The notes below the pieces were generated by a model. It did not search any database. It was not told the DNA's origin and was given only the letters and a program-made list of their open reading frames with translations. DNA of 58,145 nucleotides from Roseospira navarrensis (GTDB lineage Bacteria; Pseudomonadota; Alphaproteobacteria; Rhodospirillales; Rhodospirillaceae). The position numbers and the translations under genes are program-made. Positions 28,258-35,904 of this stretch are shown here, piece by piece. Position 1 is the first letter of the stretch, and each line of letters begins with the position of its first letter. The stretch is taken from assembly GCF_009601025.1 (NCBI RefSeq), contig NZ_WIVE01000023.1:1-58145 (forward strand), given 5' to 3'.

Positions 28258-29752
28258 GCACACCGAGCGCGTCCATCTGGGCCCGGCGCGCGGCCGTCGC
28301 GGGGCTGTCGTCCCCGTCGAGCACCCGCACCACCATGCGCCCGACCACGCCGTCCGCGTACAGCAGCGCGGCGCGCGGGTCGGCATGGGCGGTCCCGCCG
28401 ACACCGACGGTCGAGAACGTGGACGGCACCGTCAGCGCCTCGCCGAACCGGCGCACCGTCTCGCGCCCGAAGGCCTGGAACACGCCCAGGCGGTCGCGAA
28501 GAAAGGCGTCGGACTCCAGAACGCCCCGCACCACGGGAATCATGCCGCCGGGCGCCATGTGCAGCCACGAGACATAGGCATCCGGCCGGAACAGAAAGCG
28601 CGCCAGCCGACGCGCGGCGGCCCGTTCCCCCGGACCGCCGGCGCCCGTCAGACCGAGCCCGTTGATCGAGGTGAAGGCCCCCACCGCACCCGCCGGGCCC
28701 GCCCCCCGGCCCCCGCCCGCCGTCAGGGTTCCGACGGGCGCGGTCTCATGCACCAGGCGGGGATCGAACGCGGCCCCCGCCAGATCCGGGAAATGCCCAT
28801 CGGTCAGCGAGTTCCGCGCGACCGACGGAATCGCGAGATCGTCCATCAGGAAGGTGGAATAGAACAGCATCCCCGCCTTGCCCTGCAGGTAGTAATCCCG
28901 CGCCCGCCAGGTCAGCCGGCCCGGCCCGGCGGCCCGGGCGAGGTCGGCATACGCCTCCAGCGCAGCGATCATCGTGCGGGTGTCCAGCGCCAGCACCGGA
29001 TGGATGTCCTCGGGACTGGACGGAGGGGCCAGGATCGCGGCCCCGAAGGCCCGAGCGATCATCAGGAAACACTGCTGGGTGTAGAAATCGCCGGCCGTGC
29101 CCAGGATCACGCCCCGCCGCCCCTGCGCCGGGTCGTGCAGCCCGTGCGCCGCCCGCCGCAGTTCGTCCACGGTGCGCGGCGGCTCCCGGTCCAGCTCGTC
29201 GCGCAGCCAGTCGGCGCGGGTCCAGATCATCTGCGGCCAGCCGTGGAACGGCAGCGCGGCCGGCCGCCCGTCGGCCCGGCGCACCGCCGCCAGGGCTCCG
29301 GCCAGTATCCGGCCGTGGCCCAGATCATCCAGCACACGCCCAGCCTCCGCCGGACTGAGCAGGCCAAGCGCATCCAGCGCCATCAGCCCGTCCGCGCCGG
29401 TGTTGACCACATGCGGCACCGGCACGCGGCTGGCCGGTGCGTGCGTGCGCCGCATCCGGTCCACCAGCTCGGTTTCCCGCACCGTCTCGAACACGATCTG
29501 CGGTTCCCCGGCCAGGGTGGCCTGCACATCCAGAAGGTAGCGGATCACCGCAAGCCGGTCCGCGCCGGTCTCCGTGGTCCACACCCGTAGCTGGACGCCC
29601 TGAAGCGGCGGGTCGGCCTGCATCCGCTCCAGGTCGTCCAGCACGGCGCCCGGCACGGGCGCGCCGCCACTCTGCGCGCCGGCCCGGCCGGCCCCAAGGG
29701 CGGCGGCGGCCCCGGCAAGGCCCAGCCGGAGGATGGAGCGACGACCGACCAT
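28235..29752 (-). CDS. Extracellular solute-binding protein (sugar type) with Tat-like signal
   Basis: A periplasmic binding protein of about 505 residues related to the ABC sugar-binding family 1. The N-terminus VGRRSILRLGLAGAAAALGAGRAGAQ has a twin arginine, a hydrophobic stretch and an AGA cleavage site, so Tat export is likely. Mature landmarks include LQGVQLRVWTTETGADR, LPFHGWPQMIWTRADWL and GKAGMLFYSTFLMDDLAIPS. No permease or ATPase gene accompanies it. Its ATG overlaps the cyclase stop as TGATG (a GTG one codon earlier gives a GTGA overlap), so it is translationally coupled to a membrane nucleotide cyclase. A ligand-sensing role is inferred rather than transport. Confidence 0.78.
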   Translation of the reverse strand: MVGRRSILRLGLAGAAAALGAGRAGAQSGGAPVPGAVLDDLERMQADPPLQGVQLRVWTTETGADRLAVIRYLLDVQATLAGEPQIVFETVRETELVDRMRRTHAPASRVPVPHVVNTGADGLMALDALGLLSPAEAGRVLDDLGHGRILAGALAAVRRADGRPAALPFHGWPQMIWTRADWLRDELDREPPRTVDELRRAAHGLHDPAQGRRGVILGTAGDFYTQQCFLMIARAFGAAILAPPSSPEDIHPVLALDTRTMIAALEAYADLARAAGPGRLTWRARDYYLQGKAGMLFYSTFLMDDLAIPSVARNSLTDGHFPDLAGAAFDPRLVHETAPVGTLTAGGGRGAGPAGAVGAFTSINGLGLTGAGGPGERAAARRLARFLFRPDAYVSWLHMAPGGMIPVVRGVLESDAFLRDRLGVFQAFGRETVRRFGEALTVPSTFSTVGVGGTAHADPRAALLYADGVVGRMVVRVLDGDDSPATAARRAQMDALGVLKQRQGR

Positions 29753-32058
29753 CACTTAGCCTCCATGCGGCGGATGTCGGACCACTCACGGGCGGCGTCC
29801 GGGTCCGAGGCCAGCCGCGCCGCCAGCGCCTGCATCTGCGCCGCCGCCGGATCGTCCGGACGCGCCTGGGCCAGCACAGCGAAGGCGTCTGCGGCCCCGG
29901 CCCAGTCGCGCTGGCGGCGCAGCAGGTCCTGCGCCGCGTTCCAGCGGGTGGCGAAGGACAGCGCCTCCGGCCCCGCCACCACCGCATCGGCCGCACCGAG
30001 GACGGTCGCGTGCTCCGGATGCGCGCCGACCAGGTCGAACACCCGCACGGCCTGGAGCGCCCCCTTGGGCTGGACCCGGTCCATCTCGCGCAGCACGAAG
30101 CGGCCGGCGACGCGCTCGGCCACCGCCTCCGACACCAGGATGCGCGTCCCGTAGACCTTGTTCAGACCCTCGATCCGCGACGCCATGTTGACCGCCGCGC
30201 CGATGGCCGAATAGTCCATACGCGTGGATGATCCGACGTTGCCCACGACCGCCTCGCCCACATGCAGCCCGAAGCGGGTGGGGAACGGCGGCAGGCCCCG
30301 GTCCGCCAACCCGGCATTGAACCGCGTGACCCGCTGGTGCGCGTCCAGCGCGGCGAGGCAGGCCCGAACCACATGATCCGCGACCGGCTCCGGCGCGTTC
30401 CACAGGGCCATGACGGCGTCGCCGATGAACTTGTCCACGATCCCGGCCTGGGCGTTCACGGCGGCGGTGATCTCCTCGAAGTACGCCGAGGTCCGCACCA
30501 TCAGGTCCTCGGCCGGCGTGCGCTCCGAAAGGGTGGTGAAGCCCTCGATGTCGGTGAACAGCAGAGACAGTTCGCGCCGCTGCCCGCCCGGCGCGGCCGA
30601 GCCGCCCGACGCCATGATGCGCCGCACCAGATCGCGGGGGACGTACAGCCCGAACGTGCGCAGCGATTCCTTCATGGTCCGCTGAGCGATGGCGAGATCA
30701 TGGATCTCGCGCACGATGGTGCGCACGCGCACCTCGCGGTCCAGGTCCAGGGTGCGGATGCGCCCGGCGTCCTCGGCCAACACCGCCAGGGCCCCGGACA
30801 TGCGCCGGGCCACGACCCAGGTGGCCGGAATCCCCACCAGCGCCACCAGCAGGGCGAAGAGCAGACTATTGCGCACCATCGTGTCCACCGGCCCGGTGTA
30901 GTCCGACAGCGGCGCGGCCATCGCCACCACGATATCCCGGGCCACCGGCATGGAGACGCGCAGCCGCCGCACCAGGATCGGTTCGCCGCTGTCGATCCGG
31001 GGCACCACCTGGACATCGCCCCCGGCAGCCGGGGCGAACATCGCGCGGATGATCGAGGGATCGCGCAGGTCCTCCAGCCGCAGCGGCTGCCCGCGCACGG
31101 ACTCGGCCCCGGTGCGCAGCCCGTCCGGCCCCCGATAGGCGATCACCTGCCCGTCCGCCGTCCCCACCAGCAGACGCCCGTTCGGCGACAGGGTCTGCGC
31201 GGCGACGAAGTCCGCGATCGAGGCCAGCGTCAGGTCGATCCCGAACACGCCCGGCACATCGCCGTCGAACGCCCGCGCCAGGGTGACGCCGGGCAGGCCC
31301 AGACTGTGGAAGGTGTAGATGTCGGTCATCACCGTGCCGCCCTGACCCCGGGCCAGGCGGTACCAGGGCCGGACCGTGGGGTCATAGGCCGCCGTCGCCT
31401 GCACCTGTGAGCCCAGCAGCACGCGGTCCCGGTCAAGGAACGTCCAGACCTGGATGCGCTCCCCCACCCCCGCGCCCTGCACGACGGCCCGGTGGATGAA
31501 CCGGGTGTCGGGCGGCGCGCCGTGGGTCAGGCGGACGGCGGTGGCGCGGCGCGCCTCCTCCTCGGCCGAGCGGGGCCGGTCGGGCACGGCGATGATCTGA
31601 TAGAACCGCCCGTCGTCGAACCCGATGAACCCGGAATACAGCGTCGGATACGTCTCCAGCGCCCGCATCAGGAACCACCCCATGGGATGGACCAGCAGGT
31701 CCGGCGGCTGGGCGATGTCGGGCAGCGACGACGAGAGCGTGGTGAGCGCGGCGGCCGGCGAGAACAGAGTCTCGATGCGGTGGGCCACCTTGGCGGTCAA
31801 CTCCCGCGACAGCGCCCGGCCGGTCGCCTCGGCCACCGCGCGGCCCTGCCAGGCGGTGAACAGACTGAGCGCCAGCACGACCGCGACCGTCAGGGCCGCC
31901 ATGATGGTGAACAGGTTGACCACCAGCGGGATGTGCAGGCGGCGCAGACGCAGGGCCACCAGCGCCGAGCGCCGCAGCAGGCGCCCGCCGCGCCGACCCC
32001 GGGACCTGACCCCGGCCCGGGTGGTCCCGTCGCCGTCCTTTCGTGTCCGCTGCCGCAT
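29752..32058 (-). CDS. Membrane class III adenylate/guanylate cyclase with Cache sensor
   Basis: A 768-residue cyclase. After a basic N-terminus come a transmembrane helix (about 42-68), a large periplasmic double-Cache region with the hallmark YDPTVRPWYRLA (225-236), a second helix (398-416), a HAMP-like linker, and the catalytic domain. LSLLFTDIEGFTTLSE supplies metal aspartate Asp503, VDKFIGDAVMALWN supplies Lys543 and Asp547, and DYSAIGAAVNMASRIEG the transition-state Asn and Arg. All catalytic residues appear intact, and cAMP is the likelier product. A helical tail of about 100 residues follows. It begins 33 bases after the HD-GYP gene and overlaps the downstream binding-protein gene, placing both in one operon. 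Confidence 0.9.
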   Translation of the reverse strand: MRQRTRKDGDGTTRAGVRSRGRRGGRLLRRSALVALRLRRLHIPLVVNLFTIMAALTVAVVLALSLFTAWQGRAVAEATGRALSRELTAKVAHRIETLFSPAAALTTLSSSLPDIAQPPDLLVHPMGWFLMRALETYPTLYSGFIGFDDGRFYQIIAVPDRPRSAEEEARRATAVRLTHGAPPDTRFIHRAVVQGAGVGERIQVWTFLDRDRVLLGSQVQATAAYDPTVRPWYRLARGQGGTVMTDIYTFHSLGLPGVTLARAFDGDVPGVFGIDLTLASIADFVAAQTLSPNGRLLVGTADGQVIAYRGPDGLRTGAESVRGQPLRLEDLRDPSIIRAMFAPAAGGDVQVVPRIDSGEPILVRRLRVSMPVARDIVVAMAAPLSDYTGPVDTMVRNSLLFALLVALVGIPATWVVARRMSGALAVLAEDAGRIRTLDLDREVRVRTIVREIHDLAIAQRTMKESLRTFGLYVPRDLVRRIMASGGSAAPGGQRRELSLLFTDIEGFTTLSERTPAEDLMVRTSAYFEEITAAVNAQAGIVDKFIGDAVMALWNAPEPVADHVVRACLAALDAHQRVTRFNAGLADRGLPPFPTRFGLHVGEAVVGNVGSSTRMDYSAIGAAVNMASRIEGLNKVYGTRILVSEAVAERVAGRFVLREMDRVQPKGALQAVRVFDLVGAHPEHATVLGAADAVVAGPEALSFATRWNAAQDLLRRQRDWAGAADAFAVLAQARPDDPAAAQMQALAARLASDPDAAREWSDIRRMEAK

Positions 32059-32091
32059 GTCCGTTCGGCTCCCGCTGGGTCGGCCGGTCGG

Positions 32092-34542
32092 CTACGACGC
32101 CCGCTGATAGGCCGCGATGTCCACGGCGTCGATCTGCTCGGGGTCCAGGAACCGATGAGCGTAGTCCCGCCACACGCCGGAGCGCAGGAACAGGTCGAAC
32201 AGATCGGGGTCGATATGGTTGTCGTTGCGCATGAAACTCATGATCCGCAGCGCCTCGGAGACCGTTTTGGGCTTCTTGTACGGCCGGTCGGCGGCGGTCA
32301 GGGCCTCGAACACATCGGCGATGGCCATGATCCGCGCCGGGATCGACATCGTTCCGGCCTTCAGGCCGCGCGGATACCCGGTGCCGTCCATCTTCTCGTG
32401 ATGGCCGCCGGCGTATTCCGGCACCCGGCGGAGGTGCGGCGGCAGCGGCAGGCTTTCCAGCATGATGATGGTCTGCACGATGTGGTCGTTGACCTTGAAG
32501 CGTTCCTCCTCGGTCAGCGTGCCGCGCCGGATCGACAGATTGTACAGTTCGCCCAGGTTGAACTGGTGCCGGGGCGCCAGCAGCGTGAAGCCGCGCGGAT
32601 CGTTCTCGCGGATCGGCGGGGTGTTGTCCGGCCAGGGCACGACCTGTTCCGGCTTGTCGGACAGCAGGCGGTCCTCCACCGGCAGCGGCGGCGCGGGGAA
32701 GGCGCGCAGCCGCTCCGCCTCCGCCACGGACAGGCCCAGCCGATCGTCGAAATGGCGCGTCCACGGACGCGCGCCGATCCGCCGCAGGCGCTCGATGCTC
32801 GCGTCGTCGAGGAACTCGCCGCCGACGTTGCAGGTGGCGACGAAGGCGAAGTCCTCCACCAGATCGGCCTGGGTCCGCTCCCGGGTCTCGGCCGCCGCCG
32901 CCGGATCGGCCCCGTCCTGCACCGCCAGCAGCTCTTCGATCCGGGCGTCCCGCCACAGCACCTCGAACCGGGTGCGGATCTCGTGAATGCGGTTGTAGAT
33001 GGTTTCCAGCTTGGTGGCCTTGTCCACCACGTATTCGGGGCTGGTGACCTTGCCGCAGTCATGCAGCCAGCTTGCGATGTGCAGTTCGTACCACTCGTCC
33101 TCGGTCAGGTCGAAAGCCTGGAATCGGTCCGTGTCGGCACAGGCCGCCTCTGTCAGCATGCGAGTCAGGTCCGGCACGCGCGAGCAGTGCCCGCCGGTAT
33201 AGGGCGACTTGGCGTCGATGGCCCCGGCCATCAGCTCGATGAAGGAGTCGAGCAAGCGGCGCTGCGCTTCCAGCAGAAGCTGGTTCTCCAGCGCCACGCC
33301 GGCCTGGGCGGCCAGGGCGCGGGCGATGGACTCGGTGGGGCCGTCGAACGCCTTCACGGTGGTCCGTTCGGCATCGCTGGCGTTGATGAGCTGCAGCACG
33401 CCGATGATCTCGCCCTGTCGGTCGCTCAGCGGCACGGCCAGCAGCGACGTGGTCCGATAGCCGTGGGTGGCGTCGAAGGCGCGCGGCCCCGCGAAATCGA
33501 ACGCCGTGTTGTCGTAGACGTCGGGCACGTTGACCACCTGCCCCGTCAGCGCCGCGTGCACGGCCACGTTGGCGCTGTTGGGTCGCCCGTCCGGCCCGTG
33601 CAGCGGCAGCGGCGCAAACGGGATGTCCGGCCCGCCCTCACCGCCCAGATGGATCTTCAGGCTGCGGTTCAGGACGATGGCGAACTCCAACTGGCCGGCA
33701 TCGCGATCGAGCAGATAGACCGTTCCGCCGTCCGCATGGCACAGGTCACTGGCCACCTGCAGCACGGATTCCACCAGCCGGCGGGGATTGCGCTCGGCCC
33801 CCAATTGAATGCCCATGGTGATGAGCCGCGTGCGCGACTCCTCCAGCGCGGCCCGGCGGTTTTCCAGGGCGTTGAACGCCGCGATCACCTCGCCCAGTTC
33901 GTCCGACGCGGGTTCGGACACATGCCGCACCTCACCGGGGGCGACCTCGGCGGTCAATGCCCGGTGCAGGTGGGACAGCGGCCGGAAGATCAGCCGTCCG
34001 GTGGTCACGGACACCAGCACCACCAGCGCGCCCATCACCACCGCGATGATGATTGCATCCGTCGCCAGACTGCGCCACAGCGCCGCCAGCACGCGGCTTT
34101 CATCGAAGGCCAGGGCCATGGTGCCGACGGTGGTCGCCCCGTCGATCTCCTGCTTGATGAGCGGCGCCTCGCGCACGAAGCGCCCGCCGGACGACTCCAG
34201 CGCCGCCATGGCGCCGGCGGCGGCGACCACCCGCCCGGACGGATCGCGGACCCGGATCGCCGCCAGGTCCGGGTGCTGGCCCATCACCGAGACCAGCGAG
34301 CGCACCAGCGAATCGTCAAACGCCCACATGGGGGTCGCCAGGACCGGCGCGCTGGTGGCGACGAAGGTTTCCATGCGCTGCTCCAGCGCGGCCATGGCCT
34401 GACTGTGGGCGCGCCACTCCAGCACGGCGAACAGACCCACCGACAGCACCACAAGGACCGGCACGTAGATGGCCAGCAACCGGGTCCGAAGAGAGTGCGC
34501 GCCTGCGTGCTCGGGCAGGCCATAAGCCATGGCGGGGGTCAT
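32092..34542 (-). CDS. Membrane HD-GYP c-di-GMP phosphodiesterase with GAF domain
   Basis: An 816-residue protein with helix 1 (about 22-42), a periplasmic region, helix 2 (161-181), a HAMP-like linker, a GAF domain (about 250-420: ADGGTVYLLDRDAGQLEFA, VPLSDRQGEIIGVLQLINA) and an HD-GYP domain. The HD pair is His494-Asp495 (LHDCGKV) and the GYP motif HHEKMDGTGYP is at 714-724, so c-di-GMP hydrolysis is expected. Unusually, about 160 residues are inserted between the HD region and RRGTLTEEER. Its ATG overlaps the stop of the upstream family 3 binding protein by ATGA, fixing the start at 34542. A paralogue lies at 35905-38379. Confidence 0.92.
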   Translation of the reverse strand: MTPAMAYGLPEHAGAHSLRTRLLAIYVPVLVVLSVGLFAVLEWRAHSQAMAALEQRMETFVATSAPVLATPMWAFDDSLVRSLVSVMGQHPDLAAIRVRDPSGRVVAAAGAMAALESSGGRFVREAPLIKQEIDGATTVGTMALAFDESRVLAALWRSLATDAIIIAVVMGALVVLVSVTTGRLIFRPLSHLHRALTAEVAPGEVRHVSEPASDELGEVIAAFNALENRRAALEESRTRLITMGIQLGAERNPRRLVESVLQVASDLCHADGGTVYLLDRDAGQLEFAIVLNRSLKIHLGGEGGPDIPFAPLPLHGPDGRPNSANVAVHAALTGQVVNVPDVYDNTAFDFAGPRAFDATHGYRTTSLLAVPLSDRQGEIIGVLQLINASDAERTTVKAFDGPTESIARALAAQAGVALENQLLLEAQRRLLDSFIELMAGAIDAKSPYTGGHCSRVPDLTRMLTEAACADTDRFQAFDLTEDEWYELHIASWLHDCGKVTSPEYVVDKATKLETIYNRIHEIRTRFEVLWRDARIEELLAVQDGADPAAAAETRERTQADLVEDFAFVATCNVGGEFLDDASIERLRRIGARPWTRHFDDRLGLSVAEAERLRAFPAPPLPVEDRLLSDKPEQVVPWPDNTPPIRENDPRGFTLLAPRHQFNLGELYNLSIRRGTLTEEERFKVNDHIVQTIIMLESLPLPPHLRRVPEYAGGHHEKMDGTGYPRGLKAGTMSIPARIMAIADVFEALTAADRPYKKPKTVSEALRIMSFMRNDNHIDPDLFDLFLRSGVWRDYAHRFLDPEQIDAVDIAAYQRAS

Positions 34543-35405
34543 GGGGTCCCCCGGCCGATGTCGGCGAGCGCGGCATTGAAACGGGCCATGGTGTCCGCGC
34601 CGACGGAGCGGCTGCAGACCAGATGGCGGGCGTTGCCCTGCGGGCTGTCCTCGAACGTGAGCGCGATCAGGTCCTGGCCCGCCGCGCCGAAGCGGTCGAT
34701 CAGGTCTTCCGCCTCCGCGCGCCCGGTCAGCATGTAGTCGAACCGCCGCCCCAGCAGCATCCGGACCAGCCCGGTGTCGTCCTGCGACACCGTGGACTGG
34801 GGCGGCCGCAGGGTCTCGATCATGCCGTCGATGCGCGGGCCGTAGGAGTATCCCAACTTGGTGCCGAGCCGGACCCCCGAATCCGCGAACAGGTCCTGCA
34901 GGGACTCCTGCGACAGGACGCGGTCGTTGTCGGTCCGGGCCAGCACGACCTGGGACGGTTCGCGGTAGATCGGGTCGCTGAACAGACCGAGGTGCTCCCG
35001 CCGCTCTGAACGGTACCAGCCGACGGCGCACACGGGTCCGCTGTCGGTGGCCACGGTCCTGAGATGACCATTCGGCTGCAGGGTCTTCCAGCGAACGGGG
35101 ATGCCGGCGCGCGCCATCGCCTCGGCGACGGGCCCGGCGACCAGGCCGGTGAAGCCGCCCGTGCCGTCGGGGAGGTAGTACGGCGGCCGCTCGAACACCA
35201 GCAGGGTCAGGGGCTCGGCGACCGGGTCACCGGGCGATGCGCTCCGGGTCTGCGCCAGCACGACGGCGGGCCACAGTGCGATCATCAGGGTCAGCAGCGC
35301 TCCGGCGCGGCGCGCGACGCGGACGCGCCCCGTCCGATCCGAGGGGCCGGCGGTCTGCTCCCCGAACGGTGAGCGGTCAGCGGAAGCCTGACATCCGGTC
35401 GGCAT
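34539..35405 (-). CDS. Periplasmic solute-binding protein, family 3 type
   Basis: A 288-residue binding protein. After a polar start, RVARRAGALLTLMIALWPAVVLAQ forms a Sec signal peptide ending about residue 52. The mature part begins EPLTLLVFERPPYYLPDGTGGFTGLVAGPVAEAMARAG, the usual opening of family 3 (amino-acid type) binding proteins, and continues with GWYRSERREHLGLFSDPIYREPSQVVL and LLGRRFDYMLTGRAEAEDLI. No transporter genes adjoin it. The coding end overlaps the HD-GYP start by four bases, so the two are made together. TGAGGA lies nine bases before ATG 35405. It is probably the first gene of the four-gene signalling operon. Confidence 0.85.
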   Translation of the reverse strand: MPTGCQASADRSPFGEQTAGPSDRTGRVRVARRAGALLTLMIALWPAVVLAQTRSASPGDPVAEPLTLLVFERPPYYLPDGTGGFTGLVAGPVAEAMARAGIPVRWKTLQPNGHLRTVATDSGPVCAVGWYRSERREHLGLFSDPIYREPSQVVLARTDNDRVLSQESLQDLFADSGVRLGTKLGYSYGPRIDGMIETLRPPQSTVSQDDTGLVRMLLGRRFDYMLTGRAEAEDLIDRFGAAGQDLIALTFEDSPQGNARHLVCSRSVGADTMARFNAALADIGRGTP

Positions 35406-35582
35406 CGCATCACGTCCTCAGCCACGCACGGCCCTGCGTCCTTTGGGCTCGCCTCAGGTTACCATGCCACAAAGGCGGGTTCAGTCCATCCCACGAATCA
35501 GAAGGGGGCGGTCTTCGCGAAAAAAAGGTCTTCACGGAAAACCGGGGGCGGGTGGTTGCTGACCGTCGCGACCACCCGAGAC

Positions 35583-35700
35583 AACCCCTCCCCACCCTCC
35601 CCAACCCTCCCCAACCCTCCCCATTCCATGGGGAGGGAGTCCGGCAGGCGTGTGGTGGACCGGGAGTCCTCCCCCATTCATGGGGGAGGACGGGAGGGGG
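35583..35700. repeat. C-rich tandem array and hairpins (G-quadruplex-prone on minus strand)
   Basis: CCCTCCCCA-type units of 9 bases recur four times at 35585-35625. The array ends in CCTCCCCATTCCATGGGGAGG (a hairpin, 35617-35637); a second hairpin, CCTCCCCC/GGGGGAGG, is at 35668-35689. On the minus strand the array reads as repeated GGGGAGGG separated by TT. It lies in the 499-base gap between the second HD-GYP gene and the signalling operon, upstream of the operon's first gene. No gene was found in this gap. Confidence 0.65.
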
Positions 35701-35904
35701 TTAGGGCTTGACACGCAATGCCAGAGAGAGTGCCAGGACCGCGCGGAACATCTCGCCGTGCTGAACCCTCCGGTGCCCCGGAAATCCTTGATGACCCAAA
35801 AAAGCGGTCCGATGTGCGCTCAGACCTCGGGTCGGTCTTGCCGCGCGCATCAAGCGCGCCCCCGGCCCACCCCCGCGCCGCCCCGGTCCTGAACCGGCGC
35901 CCCG

